This document shows, in pieces, positions 12,915-23,611 of a stretch of 64,000 nt of DNA. Position 1 is the stretch's first letter, and each line of letters begins with the position of its first letter. Made by a program: the position numbers and the translations under genes. Under the pieces are notes generated by a model. That model made no database searches, had not been told where the DNA came from, and saw nothing but the letters and a program-made list of their open reading frames with translations. Source of the DNA: Blasia pusilla (lineage: Eukaryota > Marchantiophyta > Marchantiopsida > Blasiales); NCBI GenBank assembly GCA_050084515.1, contig CM114271.1:43772001-43836000 (forward strand). Direction: 5' to 3'.

Positions 12915-13130
12915 CACATCTACCTAACATGATCTACTACTTTATATACATATAGCACTGTCAGTGTTTGTCATACACGTAATATCTCCCAACACATGCT
13001 CGCCCTCGGATCCATCTCATCTATCTCCACCTAGAGATTTCAATGCATGTGTATGTCATCTTGCAATACTACAGCTAACCCCCGTTTTGATCAATATCCC
13101 TCCAAAGAGATCTAATACTCTTGCATCCTC
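12915..13130 (-). pseudogene. Remnant of retroelement-encoded cytosine-C5 methyltransferase
   Basis: On the minus strand, 13118-13095 encodes VLDLFGGI, identical to motif I of the methyltransferase at 25091. About 80 bp further on (about 13012-12963), DPRASMCWEILRV aligns with the segment DPRFRWFWEMLRV that follows motif IV in the other element. The stretch between, which should contain the catalytic Pro-Cys-Gln, is deleted or unrecognisable. The next residues (VLYVYKVVDHVR) may correspond to the ENV region, with the motif lost. Stops and frame changes make this non-functional. Confidence 0.65.
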
Positions 13131-13219
13131 CTTTCGATGCTACCAACAACTCTCTTGGCTAACTAACACCACATATGAATGCTGCCAACGTGGTTATTGT
13201 ATCATTGTCTGGTCAACCA

Positions 13220-14571
13220 CCTCATCCTACAAATGGCACGGGTAACTGACTCGGCTGGCCATCGCTTAATTGCCACCCTCACCGTAAGGCCACGGTCTCC
13301 TCCCAAAAATCAAGCATGAATCCTAGCGGATGTAGCACTATACTCCCCATCAATACATTTTACGACTCTATTGGTGTCATAATCGTACAAGTGCGCACCA
13401 AAGCATTATCTGTCGCATGCTCTGACTGGACTCTAATAACAACCTCATGTCGAGTCATGTATTGCGTAGGAGCCACATCCCCAACAGAGGTGTGTATCTC
13501 AAAGGGAGAAGGCTCAATATTGCCTTTCCGTAACCCCGACACCAAACATGACGCCTTCCCTAATATCAAGGGATGCACTCCCAAATCAAGTAGGACATGC
13601 TGTAGATAATACATTGTACCTATGGGACAAACCAAAAAATACACTCAAGCTTGGTTCTCCAATAACTCCACACGTGGTGTCACCATGGCTTGCTCTATCG
13701 CTGGCCTAGTTGACATATCTACCAACTTCACCATCCCAACTTGCCATGAGTGGATGGGGGATGTCTCCAGCATTTGGTGAGAGGGTAGGTCCACCACATC
13801 CTCACCAACCACCTCCGAATGAGAGGAAGTCATGTCTCCACGCTCAAATAACGTGGCAGCAATACGGAACACCTCCGTTCGTCTAACTCCCGATATCGCC
13901 AAATCCATCGTAGAAAAAAATGGAGCTTGGCTCACCCTACTAGCCTTCTTCATCAAGGAGGTTGAAATTTGCTCACTCAATCCAACATAGAAGTCACCTC
14001 TCCAACTTCTCATGATCGACATCATGAGAAGTTGGAGAGGTGACTTCTATGTTTGATTGATGATTGGTGTAGATGAGGTCCGGTTGAGATTGATCATGGG
14101 CACCCTTGATTGTCTAGGCCCTATTGATGGGGTGTGAAGTGCCTCCGACAATGTAAAAGATTGTGGACCCCTGTCCTATCGCCCATCGGTCCCCTCCTAT
14201 AGGTCAATCTCAACCTGACCTCTCTATGGCTTGGTCACTCTCATAACACTCCGAGTCACCACCGCAACAATCTCTACCTGAGTCGCACTACACATAAATC
14301 TCAACCGAGTGTAATCCTCCCGTGTATCCTGATCCAACGTGGACGTTGGAGCTAAAGTAGCTACTGCCAGATCCTAATCTGTCATTGGCTGTATCATTGA
14401 CATGAGATCAATCCTCTGCTCCAATTGATCAATGCAAGTGAGGAGAGTTGCATCATGCACGTTCTCCACCTCCTCTGATTGATAGTGGAAGGCTAAAACC
14501 ATGATCTTCAACTCCATGACCTTGATCCTCTCTTGCCTCTTTGGCCTACCTGTGGATTTAGCTCGTGGCAA
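13220..14571 (-). pseudogene. Protease-region remnant of the minus-strand retroelement
   Basis: Minus-strand frames align with the protease region of the 22-27 kb element: LLTCIDQLEQRIDLM (14480s) with the linker MVARIEQLEHNL; FFSTMDLAISGV with LFSSMELMPLGV; and VLLDLGVHPLILGKA with VLLDSGAQPLMLGKA. The catalytic Asp-Ser-Gly of an aspartic protease is therefore Asp-Leu-Gly here. The later part (VLMGSIVLHPLGFMLDFW) matches the conserved segment just after the protease. In-frame stops interrupt it, so it cannot yield an active protein. Confidence 0.75.
13984..14053. repeat. Near-perfect 33-bp-arm palindrome
   Basis: Positions 13984-14016 and 14021-14053 are exact inverted copies around the 4-bp loop CGAC. 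The arm sits in the pre-protease part of the decayed minus-strand element, where the relative at 24 kb has no such structure. It looks like a local inverted duplication. Confidence 0.95.
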
Positions 14572-14589
14572 AGATTAAATCACCTATCT

Positions 14590-14635
14590 GTAGTGTGACC
14601 ATATTGGTGACAATGGTCACACTACAACTGTGGTG
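14590..14635. repeat. Short inverted repeat near the nested insertion boundary
   Basis: Arms GTAGTGTGACCAT (14590-14602) and ATGGTCACACTAC (14623-14635) are exact inverted copies. The site lies just before the point where similarity to the retroelement stops. Confidence 0.8.
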
Positions 14636-14639
14636 GGGC

Positions 14640-15790
14640 TATCCTAAGTGGCTCTTGAACAATCAAAGGCGCTCTCCGCCCTCTATCATATGGGAAGTCC
14701 CTCTACCTATGGGACCCACCATATATATAGCGATCCTCATAACCAAACGAGTGCCAAGCGGAACATCAGAACTCTAGTGGGCTAACGCTAGGATAGTTTA
14801 CGCATTGCAGAGGTCTCTTGAAGGAGACACAAGATATGAGACGCGAACAAGGTTGAGTGTTTCATGCATTTATGGTTGTGAACAAGAAACCTAAACCAAA
14901 AATAAACTAAGACTTGAGAGACGTTGAGTCTAGGAAGAGTGGTTGCCAAAGAGGTGAGAATCGGATTTGGAACGTGACTAGCGTTTGAGATTTTGACTGT
15001 ATTTTGGACCATAACTTTTAGTCTCAAGATGTATTTGGCACAAGTAAGATGGCATTGGAAAGCTTATGCAAAGCCACTTCTAACGCACTAAAGATCTTAA
15101 TAAAAGCACTTGCATAAGAGTTGGGTTGAGGGCCAAAACAAGGGGCCTGAGAGTCTTTTCTCAAAATGTAGGGGGAGAGCGGAGAACCCCAAAAGTACTA
15201 GTAAGGGCGGAGGTCTTTAAGAATTCTTGGGACTCAAACCCCTCTTTGGGGCGCCGCGGGGAAAATCAAAGGTACAGAATGGATTGGGAGTTTGGCATTG
15301 GAAATTTAAATATAAACCAAGTCCAATAAAGTGGATTTCAAAGGTCCCTCTAGGATTCCAACCCAAAACTCATTTAAGTGGATCTCAAGTAGGGGCTCAT
15401 GCAAGGTCCATTGAACAGTTGGGACCGCCAAGCATATGATCGTTGTTTTAGGTGCGTGGACTATCCAAAAGGTCTATCCCAACTCTCGGAAGACTTGCTC
15501 GTGTTGAGAAGTGAGGAACTAGGAAGGTTGAGCTTGATGAAGTTTGCGAGTTCAGAACTCGGTTAGTTGGAAGGATGATTGACCTAGACCAAGCTAATGT
15601 GAGTGTGTTTGAGTGCAGATCAGCAACAAGAGCATGTCCTATTGAACGTACACTTCCGCAACACTAAAGATCGATGTTCAAGAGATCGATGCGCATGACA
15701 ATAGATCCAAAAACGTCGGTCCCGGCTCGCCAATATATGTCAGTATCGGTCGTTGCCTATTGAGCTTACGCTAATCTTTGGGTACAATGC
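14640..15790. repeat. Dispersed repeat nested in the minus-strand retroelement
   Basis: The stretch 14740-15600 aligns collinearly with 41750-42640: CCAA-CGxxxGCC-GCGGAACATC, then CCTAAACC/CCTGAACCAAA, AAGACTTGAGAG, AGATGGCATT-GAAAGCTTATGCAAAG and GAAGTGA-G-TTAGGAA. It separates two parts of the retroelement (gag at 15824-16640 and linker at 14374-14571) that are adjacent in the relative, so it is an insertion or a replaced segment. It could be an LTR or a non-autonomous element; its ends and target-site duplication are not clear. Confidence 0.6.
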
Positions 15791-15823
15791 CCCGCTCTCA
15801 AGACAATGATGCATGGTTGGCAC

Positions 15824-16640
15824 CTATAGGGCTCTTGCCAGTGGTTGTGAATCTTTTGACTCTCGGGGAAATCCTGTGGTCACAACCTGATCCTCACTCA
15901 TGTTGAACTTAATTCGCTTAGACAACTCGAAGACCACCTTCAATATGGGCTTCACCGTGTGAAGCAAGATCACATATTGGACTATCCTTTGCGGCTCTCG
16001 GTCCAAATCCTCGTATCCATACTGTATTGACTATGCCTCAATCACCCAATGTGTGGCAATGATCAATCGTCGCATCGGCGTGAATACCACTCTCAGACTC
16101 TCGCCCGATCTCCACTCAAAATCCTGTAGTCTCTTTAGTTTCTGGTCTGTACGCCCTTGTAGCTCCTCCGAAATTGTCGGAAGAACTCCAATGTAGGACT
16201 AAAACTCGATGGTGCTCTAGCACCAAAGGTCTTTACCACCTCACCGCCTTCATTGCCATCATCTCCATCTAGTCCGTGGTCTGATGATGTTGGCCTATCC
16301 CCTCTTATTACCCCATCATACACCTCGTAGCCACTAGTGGACACATACCGAGGAGCCCAATGCATACTCCAAGCACTAATCTCTATTACGTGTAGAGATT
16401 GAAATTCTCGATAGTCATTCATCCGAGGACCCTCTAATTGGTGGAACAAACCCTTCCACGCGATGAAAGGATCAAACCGCGTAGGGGCTCGCATCTCCCG
16501 GAAGTCACATCATGTGTGGAAATCTTGGGTGAAGTCGTTGAGATCAATGGTACCTACCGCACCCGAGAAATGACGCATGCCGGGGTGGCTTACGTCATCT
16601 ATCTTCCTCCATGTGACATTGTCTTTGTGTGCGATCTCAT
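15824..16640 (-). pseudogene. Gag remnant of the minus-strand retroelement
   Basis: The minus strand encodes FIAWKGLFHQLEGPRMNDY, which matches the gag of the plus-strand element (FLAWKGLFHHLEGPPMDDY). Before it, TIDLNDFTQDFHT aligns with TIELEDFIQEFDT, followed by a stop where the relative has Trp. The piece at 16006-15824 (MDREPQRIVQYV, then ELSKRIKFNMSEDQVVTTGF) matches gag residues encoded near 23009-23150. Broken by stops and frame changes. Confidence 0.8.
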
Positions 16641-16699
16641 CACAAGACCCAATGTCTAGTGATGATGATCCAGCCATGGATGGGAGTCGGGGTGATTCC

Positions 16700-17531
16700 T
16701 CACTTGAAACCCCTCCACTCCATGTAACTTCACTACCACTACTCGGGCACTCCCCAACATTCTACTTCTGTCCTAAGTTAGTTTGCCCCAACAAAACTTG
16801 AGAAAAACAAACAACGGATCGATGCACAACTTTCCACACGAAAAATTGAGAAAGTGACATAAACATTGTGTCACTCCTCAGAAAGACAACTTGTCCGCCG
16901 ACCTACATATAACGAAGCCTTTAATAATAATGAGCAGTTCCCTCCCTCCTATTGCCACGTATTCTTCTAGTGGCATTTGGGTGCGAAGTCAATTTGGAGG
17001 GCAAAATGCTAGTTATTTTGGCGTACCTTCTCTTATTTGTCGGATGTAATGGAGATGTGAGACTATTCTCACTCCGCGTGAATGGAAACATGAGCGTACT
17101 CACTCCTCGTCTCCCCTCTCAATTCCATTCTATTCTCTCCATGCCTAGTGTTAGTGTTTCCTCCATGCCGTGTTGGTGTTTCCTCCACTTTCTTAGTGCT
17201 CTCTATGTTATTACCTCCACACCTAAATTGCTCCATACCGTGTTAATTTCTTTTTTGATTTTGGTTTAAAAAAACCCAAAAACCGTTGGTTGCAATTTTG
17301 CATGTTCGTTTTAGGGTCTTAAAATAAGTAAGTACGTCCGTGTGAAAGCGAAAGCCCCTCGTGGTTTAATTTCGGGTGGATGACGTTGTGCTGCGGGGCT
17401 CCGTTCTTTTGTTGTTGGACCTTATCCTTTCGCTTCCTTTCTACCGTCGGGCTCCATCTATCGCTGTGTGATTGTAAGCGTCGAGAATTCTCAACACGTG
17501 AGGCACTGCGAGGAGGGCACAGTTAGCAGCT
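16700..17531. other. Intergenic; promoter side of the bTHXc gene
   Basis: No gene is seen. The right-hand part before 17532 is the probable promoter and 5' UTR of the plastid ribosomal protein gene. No clear TATA box was found. Confidence 0.4.
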
Positions 17532-18510
17532 ATGGCAGCGTTGCACGCGACAACGAGGAGCGTTGCGGCCGCAACATCGTGCTTTGTGGCTTCAAATTCT
17601 TCACGACAGCTGCTGGATTCACCTGCGTCCGTATGCGTGGCCAGTCCTAGCGGGCTTTACACTTCAGGTAGAAGGCTGTAGAATGCTGCCGCGTTGGGAT
17701 TTGGAGAAGACCGTGAATTCGGTTTGCGTTTGCAAGAAGTGGCGAGTCCGTGGAATTTGTATGCTGATTTGTTGACAGTTTCGTAGGAGATTCTGGTTCC
17801 TGTGCCCCCGGCTTTCTCTTCTTCATGTTCTTTGGTGCTCCGTCAGTGTGGTTAGCTCGGGTTTCTAGTAGGCTCGGTTGCAGCTTTGAAGAGTTTATTG
17901 ATAGGTTCCAATTTTGAGATTGGATCTCGTTACCAATCTCACATGTTACCGAAGAAGTCCCGAGAGATATTTGAAAGAAGGCGTCATCCCAACAACTATC
18001 TGCTCTTTTTGGAAATATTTTGGCCAGGGACATCCCGAAACCCAAGTACAAGAGTTTGTGAATTGTGGGACTCTGACCTCCGGTGGGCATGCATTCTGGC
18101 AGTGAGATGTGGAAGGGGCGATTCCCGAACAGCGAAAGGCAAAAGGTTTAAAGGCTCATTCGGAAATGTAAGTATGCCGCGTCGACACTCTTGAAGCGTA
18201 CTGCCCGTTCCAAGTGTCTGATTATGTTGTTTGTCACGAGTTGGAGAAAAATTTGAGAAGCAATTGCCACCGTGGGTGTATTGTGAGACAATGTGAATCG
18301 GTATACGTCCTAGTTGTCAGCAGGACTGCCAGACTTCTGAAATCTGCATATTTCTCATGAATTGCGAACATGCAGGCACGACCCAAGGACTCAACGAAGG
18401 GTAGGGGTTTGGGTACTACTCCTATGCCTCCAAGGCCTCCAAAGAAGGACGAGTTTGACGATGGAGAATACATTCAAATCGATCTCGATGAGACACTTTT
18501 TGTAAACTAG
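17532..18510 (+). CDS. Plastid 30S ribosomal protein bTHXc (Thx/PSRP4/S31 type)
   Basis: Three exons, 17532-17667, 18103-18167 and 18376-18510, splice with GT/AG ends and matching phases (1, 0) to give 111 aa. Exon 1 encodes a Ser/Ala/Thr-rich, acid-poor N-terminus (MAALHATTRSVAAATS) with the look of a chloroplast transit peptide. Exon 2 encodes RCGRGDSRTAKGKRFKGSFG, the hallmark of the Thx family (bacterial Thx has GKGDRRTRRGK and then GTYGKYRP). Exon 3 begins NARPKD-STKGRG after the junction and ends in an acidic tail (DLDETLFVN), as in plant plastid homologues. The protein would bind 16S rRNA in the head of the plastid small subunit. Because each exon is short, no single open frame reveals the gene. 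Confidence is high for identity and good for the exact exon borders. Confidence 0.88.
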
Positions 18511-20400
18511 GATTTAGATAGGAGGCACGTATCTCTAATTGGTTTCCGAAAGACGGCAGAAATTTAGGGTTTAAACTTATGTAGATTGACTGGAATGACT
18601 GTGTTCTGAAACAATACTGCGATGATCTATCTACCTCCATGCGGGGCAGCTGAGCACAGCCAGGGGCCCATACTTGAGCTGGACTTGTGAAGGAGCCATT
18701 CGCTCAGTCATTTAAGGCATCATCTGTTTAAAGGAAGCGCGATAATATTTGTTTCATGATTCATCCAGACGTTTTCTCCCTGTACCTGAGGTAGTAGCTT
18801 TCCACGTAAGCTAATTGTGATAGTTGCTACTACCATGGGAATTTTGGTCTTTCATTATTTGCATCGATGCCTTGGTCTGTGAGCATCATTGATCCGGATC
18901 AAACTGAAGATGTCACACGTTGCCCGTAAACCTGGCTATATGTCGTGACGAAATCCCTTTCATACATCGCCAGCAACTGCAATACGGAAGGTGCGACTAT
19001 CCATCACTACATCAACTATCACTAACAGCTCATCACTACACCTTCGTCTGCTTTTGGCTGTTAGGATTTCAACCTGCAAAGATTCTCAGTTGTGCAGCAA
19101 GAAAGAGTGCGGCTTTCTCGTGTGTGTTTGAACGACAGAAAAGAGTTGATTTAGTTTGTGAAGTTCCAAACAAAAGTTTCCAGCTTCTCTGCTTAGGATT
19201 AAGGTCCTGAGGACAAGTAGCCAATCTGTGCCGCGGCACAGATTTGAATTCGTCGTGGAAAACTATTGTCCGAAGGTGACCGTGGGGTTAAAATTGATCA
19301 GGGGCAGGCGTATAGTGAGAATACATACAGGAACTGGTCGTCAGACAAACTGGGCACTAGTCCTTGAGAACTAGCAGGATTTGAAGCTTTGAGCACCTAA
19401 GAGTTTCTGGATAACAGATTGTCTAGTGTGTTTTTGTCATTTTGGTAGTGCTTGCACACTATATCAATTAAGGATTTGAACCACAAGTCACAGGCCATCG
19501 ATTGTAAACTGATCTTAGTACTCATGCTCACAGACGGATTTCGACTCTTGTCGAGGGATCAGCCAGTGTGGTTCTAGTAATTGCTCGCATGAACGAGTCG
19601 GTCCCACCCAAAGATATTCATGAAAATTCGTTTGACGGCAATGCCATATTTGCAGAGGGTCCATGCCAGTTCACCATAGAGACGATGCCCTACCAGAACT
19701 TCTGCAGATAGTCGAGAACCGTCTTCCTTCCTCAGGAAACCGGATCAACTCCTCCTTAAAAGAAGCTCATTAAACATGCATGATGGAAACCATCTGACTC
19801 GAAGAGTCAAGTATTCATTAAACATGCATGATGGAAACCACCGACTCGGAGTCAAGTATCCCAAAACCACAATCGGCCCTCACAAGGAAGGGGAGGGCAT
19901 CCCCCTATTCCTGCTTAAAGGCAACCGGAAGAATCGTCCATTCACATCATACTACTAAGCTCATTAGGTCCTTCTCATGTCCAGGTCCCAAATATTGACA
20001 CGTGGCCAAAGGCTCCACACATATCCGCTTCACACATGTCTACACGTCATTCGTGGAGACAATTTCTTGTATATACTTGCGTTTACTTCGGCAAGTTTAA
20101 ATTCCTGTGAAGAATTTTGAAAGTTTTAAAAAAATTTCAACATAGAGCCATTTTCACTCTCGAAATGCAGGAATATTCGATGGCACCCATTTACATTTAT
20201 GTGTTCACTCTATATTTTGTTATTGAAGGCGCAGTATTTTACCCAAACGCCATATATCCATTGCAAAACGCGTTTTCAATATTCACTTCACGCAGGGTTG
20301 TTCCAACTGAAAATTAGATGATTTGTAATTATTAACAAATTTTTCCCAAATCTATCTCAAAAACTTCCCGCGTTTTCTCAGGTCTTATTCAAACATATGG
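18511..20400. other. Intergenic, 3' of bTHXc
   Basis: Probable 3' UTR followed by DNA with no supported gene. A 48-bp tandem duplication lies at 19768-19860. Confidence 0.4.
19768..19860. repeat. Two-copy tandem repeat, 48-bp period
   Basis: The unit starting CATTAAACATGCATGATGG at 19768 recurs at 19816. The second copy lacks three bases in the GACTCGAAGAGTCAAG part. Confidence 0.9.
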
Positions 20401-20420
20401 GTCACCTCTCTAATTTCTAC

Positions 20421-20428
20421 TATAAAAG
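20421..20428 (+). promoter_or_regulatory. Candidate TATA box
   Basis: TATAAAAG, followed about 30 bp on by pyrimidine-rich sequence suited to a transcription start. It leads the two small ORFs at 20776-21425. Confidence 0.5.
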
Positions 20429-20775
20429 GCCACACATTCTTTCGAGCTTCACTTTCTGTTCTACCTCTTATATATCCAGAGTTTTATCCATCGAGTCTAT
20501 TGGGTTCCCAAATTTTGATGTTGGGAGAGAACATCTACCATAACAGTGGACATGCTACAGTTACATTCATATGTAAGACCATACAACAGTTCAATTGCTT
20601 CCAAAACCAACATTCTACCAAAGACAAGGATCCACAAGTAAGTTTCCAATCTTTTACATCCATCTTCAATTTACAAACTTTATTTCTTTTCAGTTGTTTC
20701 TAATCCAAAATGTAATAAAATGCAAGACGACTATCATCTGCAACCTACTTCATGTAAGTGCACTTATTTCGAATC

Positions 20776-21000
20776 ATGACTACCCGCTTCACTGCTCGAA
20801 AATCTATTGTTACGGAAGGAAAGAGCATCTCCAGGGTGCAAGCATCACCAATGTTGAAGCGGACCCAAGAGCGGCACATAGAAGGACCCTCTCGACGGCT
20901 TGGCCAAGAACAACTCTTCAATCTGCAGAAGGACTCTTCATATGCAAAGTATCACTCTCCAATACTTGAAGTCCCCCAGTTCCACGAAGATCACCTATGA
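20776..21000 (+). CDS. Small ORF of unknown function (first of an ATGA-overlapping pair)
   Basis: From the ATG at 20776 this encodes 74 aa, basic and Ser/Gln-rich (MTTRFTARKSIVTEGKSI). I do not recognise it. Its TGA stop overlaps the ATG of the next ORF (ATGA). Upstream there are possible splice sites (donor near 20638, acceptor ending 20693), so the pair may be exons of one spliced gene and the overlap accidental. It could also be part of a decayed mobile or viral-like element; nothing in the residues decides this. Confidence 0.3.
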   Translation: MTTRFTARKSIVTEGKSISRVQASPMLKRTQERHIEGPSRRLGQEQLFNLQKDSSYAKYHSPILEVPQFHEDHL

Positions 21001-21425
21001 AGGAGATTCATCACTTTAGTAGTACTACTGATGGAGAGTGTGCTTACTCAACGGACTTCGTCTCCAATCTAGCCGATGCAACATCGTCCTTTGAAGATGA
21101 CGATGAATACTATCCAACTCCCGTGCTTCTCAATGCAGAAGACTTGGAATTGTTGCACGGAGGTTCCTTCAGGTACACACATTACAACAAAGGAATGAAA
21201 TCCTACCGAGTAAAACAAGAGCCTTCTGAGATATCTACAAAGACCACTTTCACTCATCCGTCCCCAGATCCAAATGTAGGCACTTTCGGGCCCGACACTT
21301 GTAAGGTTGATCCTTTCCACATGAGCTCCTTTGCGAGTTCAGATGATTTTGGCTCAGATGATTACTTGGTCGATCAGAACGACATCGAAGTTGATGGATG
21401 CTCATCAACCTGCACTCTTGCGTGA
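20997..21425 (+). CDS. Acidic protein of unknown function, 142 aa
   Basis: The open frame encodes an acidic, Ser/Asp-rich protein with SSFEDDDEYYPTPVLLNAED near the N-terminus and SDDFGSDDYLVDQNDIEVDG near the C-terminus. The composition is protein-like and the frame is clean, but I recognise no family and no domain. It starts inside the stop of the preceding ORF. A second TATA-like sequence (ATATATAAGG, about 21505) and an AATAAA (about 21761) lie downstream. It may be a lineage-specific gene, the last exon of a spliced gene, or an element ORF. Confidence 0.4.
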   Translation: MKEIHHFSSTTDGECAYSTDFVSNLADATSSFEDDDEYYPTPVLLNAEDLELLHGGSFRYTHYNKGMKSYRVKQEPSEISTKTTFTHPSPDPNVGTFGPDTCKVDPFHMSSFASSDDFGSDDYLVDQNDIEVDGCSSTCTLA

Positions 21426-21666
21426 AGAGTTCTACCAGCATAGATGTCTACTCTAATGTACCGTACATTGGAGTGGACGAGTCCTACTATTCTAGCTTCA
21501 AATATATAAGGAGTCTTACCTGCTGTAATTTTTCATCTGCATTGAAAATACTCTCAGTTGTGTAGTTCAACAATTGTGATTCTCTACTATGGGGAAACTA
21601 TTGTATGACACATTCTACTTGAGGATTTCACTTCCATGTGTACACATTCATTTGGGTACATACAGA

Positions 21667-21712
21667 AGTGTGTTTATACACACATTGAATTCTGTGTGTG
21701 CATAAACACACT
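21667..21712. repeat. Imperfect hairpin, 18-20 bp arms
   Basis: AGTGTGTTTATACACACA (21667-21684) pairs with 21693-21712 apart from a two-base bulge. It lies in the probable 3' region of the 20.4-21.8 kb unit. Confidence 0.75.
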
Positions 21713-21921
21713 CCCCATGAGACGGTCTACTGCATATCCTGCTACTGATAAAATCTTGAATAAATTCGGAGCTCGAATCCTTCTACTTCTGTTCGAAATA
21801 ATAAGAAATTGAAGGACTAGACTTGGTAGAAGTTAGAAGAAGTATGCAGGATAGGCCCTCTGGAATCCTCAAGTAGCCTTTCAAAATCTGCTGCGCTTGA
21901 AGAATTCCGCCCTCTGAAGTT

Positions 21922-21924
<3 letters not shown>

Positions 21925-21987
<63 letters not shown>
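21925..21987. repeat. (TC)n microsatellite
   Basis: A 63-bp uninterrupted TC run, about 0.2 kb before the coding part of the retrotransposon. Confidence 0.95.
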
Positions 21988-21990
<3 letters not shown>

Positions 21991-22246
21991 CATGATTTGA
22001 ATCCATCAATTTTCAATCCAAATCGATCCACATCCATGAAAATTAGCATGCACAATGGCCTGGCCTGTCACAAACAAGTTATCCCGGATTTTGCAAGCCT
22101 CAATCTCTCTCTCACCATCTCTTATCTCTACCTATCTCCACCCATAGCTAGTAGAGCTAGAATAGTACAGTGACATTGACGTCACTTGGTTACTTAATGG
22201 TGGTGGTGCGGCATCGGCGTTGGTCATCACGGAGCTGTCTGGTGGT

Positions 22247-23608
22247 ATGGTTGGGGACCGTGGTGTGGACAGTGGTGGTTTTACACGGAGTGGATTGAGG
22301 TATCGACTACCTTTTCCAGTTTGGACGGTTGATGAAGAAGAGGACGAGGGTGTTCCAAACACCGAGTCTTCTACGTTGTTATCGAGAGTTGCAGCTCCAT
22401 TGATTTGGGATATGGACGGGTTATATGGGGCCATGAAGGGCCCACGACCATACTCGAGTGCAGTGAACACCATTGAGTTGGAGGACTTCATTCAGGAGTT
22501 TGATACATGGTGTGATATGCAGATGTTGCGAAATGCCACGTTGTTTACACCCTTCTTGGCTTGAAAGGGGTTGTTTCATCACTTGGAGGGACCACCCATG
22601 GATGATTACCATGAGTTTAGGAAGGACCATGTTGTTGAGATTGAGGCGTGGAGACAATATTGGTCTCCAGGCTATGTGTCTATCACCCATGGTGGTATTG
22701 GTAGTAGTGCTCCTACTATGCCAGCCAGCCCGACGTTGAGTGGTATAAGTACGAGCCAAAGTGGGGATACCAGTGGAGGTACCAGTGGGGGTACTAGTGC
22801 CCCACCATCGTTCATCCCGGTTGCAGAGTTCTTTAAGAGGTTGAAGAAGAACTATCATGGAGTGAAGACACAGAAGTTGAGGAGTCTTCAGGAATTTGAG
22901 CGAAAGACTGGTGAGAGTCTTCGTGAGGCATACACTCGTACGCCACGCTTGATTTCACTTACCCAGGGTGTGACTGAGGCTCAGGCAGTCTAGTTTTAGT
23001 ATGGGATCTTGGACAGAGAGTTGCGCCGCAGGGTACGTGATGTTACTCTTATGAGTGATGATTTATCCACATTGACCCATGTGTTTGCTCTATCTGAGAA
23101 GATTAAGCTTAACATGGTGGAGGAGAGAGTGGTGACATCCGCATTCACTAGGGATACAACTACTACTTCTCGTGTTCAGCAGTCCACCTCACAGTCTCGT
23201 AGTAGTGGTGGTGGTAGTAGTAGTGGGAGTTGTGGAGGGTACACACGACCTCAGTCACGTCCTAGTGGGACACTTGCGCAGAGACCATTGCCTTCATTTG
23301 CTGCCCCGCAGCAAGGACAGTCATGTTGGACATATGGAGATGATCATGTTAGGAGGTTTTGTCCCCAAGAGGATGGGAGACGGACTTTGGAGGATGGGCC
23401 TCAGTCGGCCTCAACTCAGTGTGATCATTGCGGGAGACCATGTCATCCTCAAGAGCGTTGCTTTGATCTTCATCCAGAGTTGAGATCAAGCCGCGGCCGT
23501 GGTGGAGTAGCTCCGAGAGGCCAAGGTGGTAGAGGTGGTAGGGGTGGTAGAGGTGGACCAGTGGTTGGAGAGCCTACGGTGGCTACCCCTACCACTACGA
23601 CAGAGTGA
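22247..23608 (+). pseudogene. Retroelement gag (nucleocapsid with CCHC knuckles), broken
   Basis: The frame encodes a gag-like core (TIELEDFIQEFDTWCDMQ, then FLA-stop-KGLFHHLEGPPMDDY) and a Gly/Ser/Arg-rich tail. A CCHC zinc knuckle CDHCGRPCHPQERC is encoded at 23420-23461. A second knuckle just upstream (CWTYGDDHVRRFC) has Tyr where the second Cys belongs, a G-to-A change. Stops lie at 22562 (TGA, where the minus-strand relative has Trp TGG), 22991 and 22997 (TAG, in a context suggesting Gln) and 23606 (TGA). The first in-frame ATG is at 22247; the true start is unknown. It would have formed the virus-like particle. Confidence 0.8.
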
Positions 23609-23611
23609 GCT

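Larger units (their letters stand above)
12890..16700 (-). mobile_element. Decayed Ty3/gypsy-like element with DNMT remnants (minus strand)
   Basis: Read on the minus strand, this stretch follows the domain order of the better preserved element at 22.2-27.7 kb: gag (16640 to 15824), the coiled linker with an IDQLEQ motif (14571-14374), the pre-protease and protease region (14373-13360), the post-protease segment (13360-13220) and pieces of the cytosine methyltransferase (about 13125-12915). Stops, small indels and a nested insertion (about 14640-15790) break it. No RT, integrase or LTR is visible. It is not a close copy of the other element but a diverged relative. Confidence 0.8.

Noticed and set aside
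22132-22491. Minus-strand open frame of 119 codons over the gag start
   Set aside because: It is antisense to the gag frame, which is supported by the relative at 16.4 kb.
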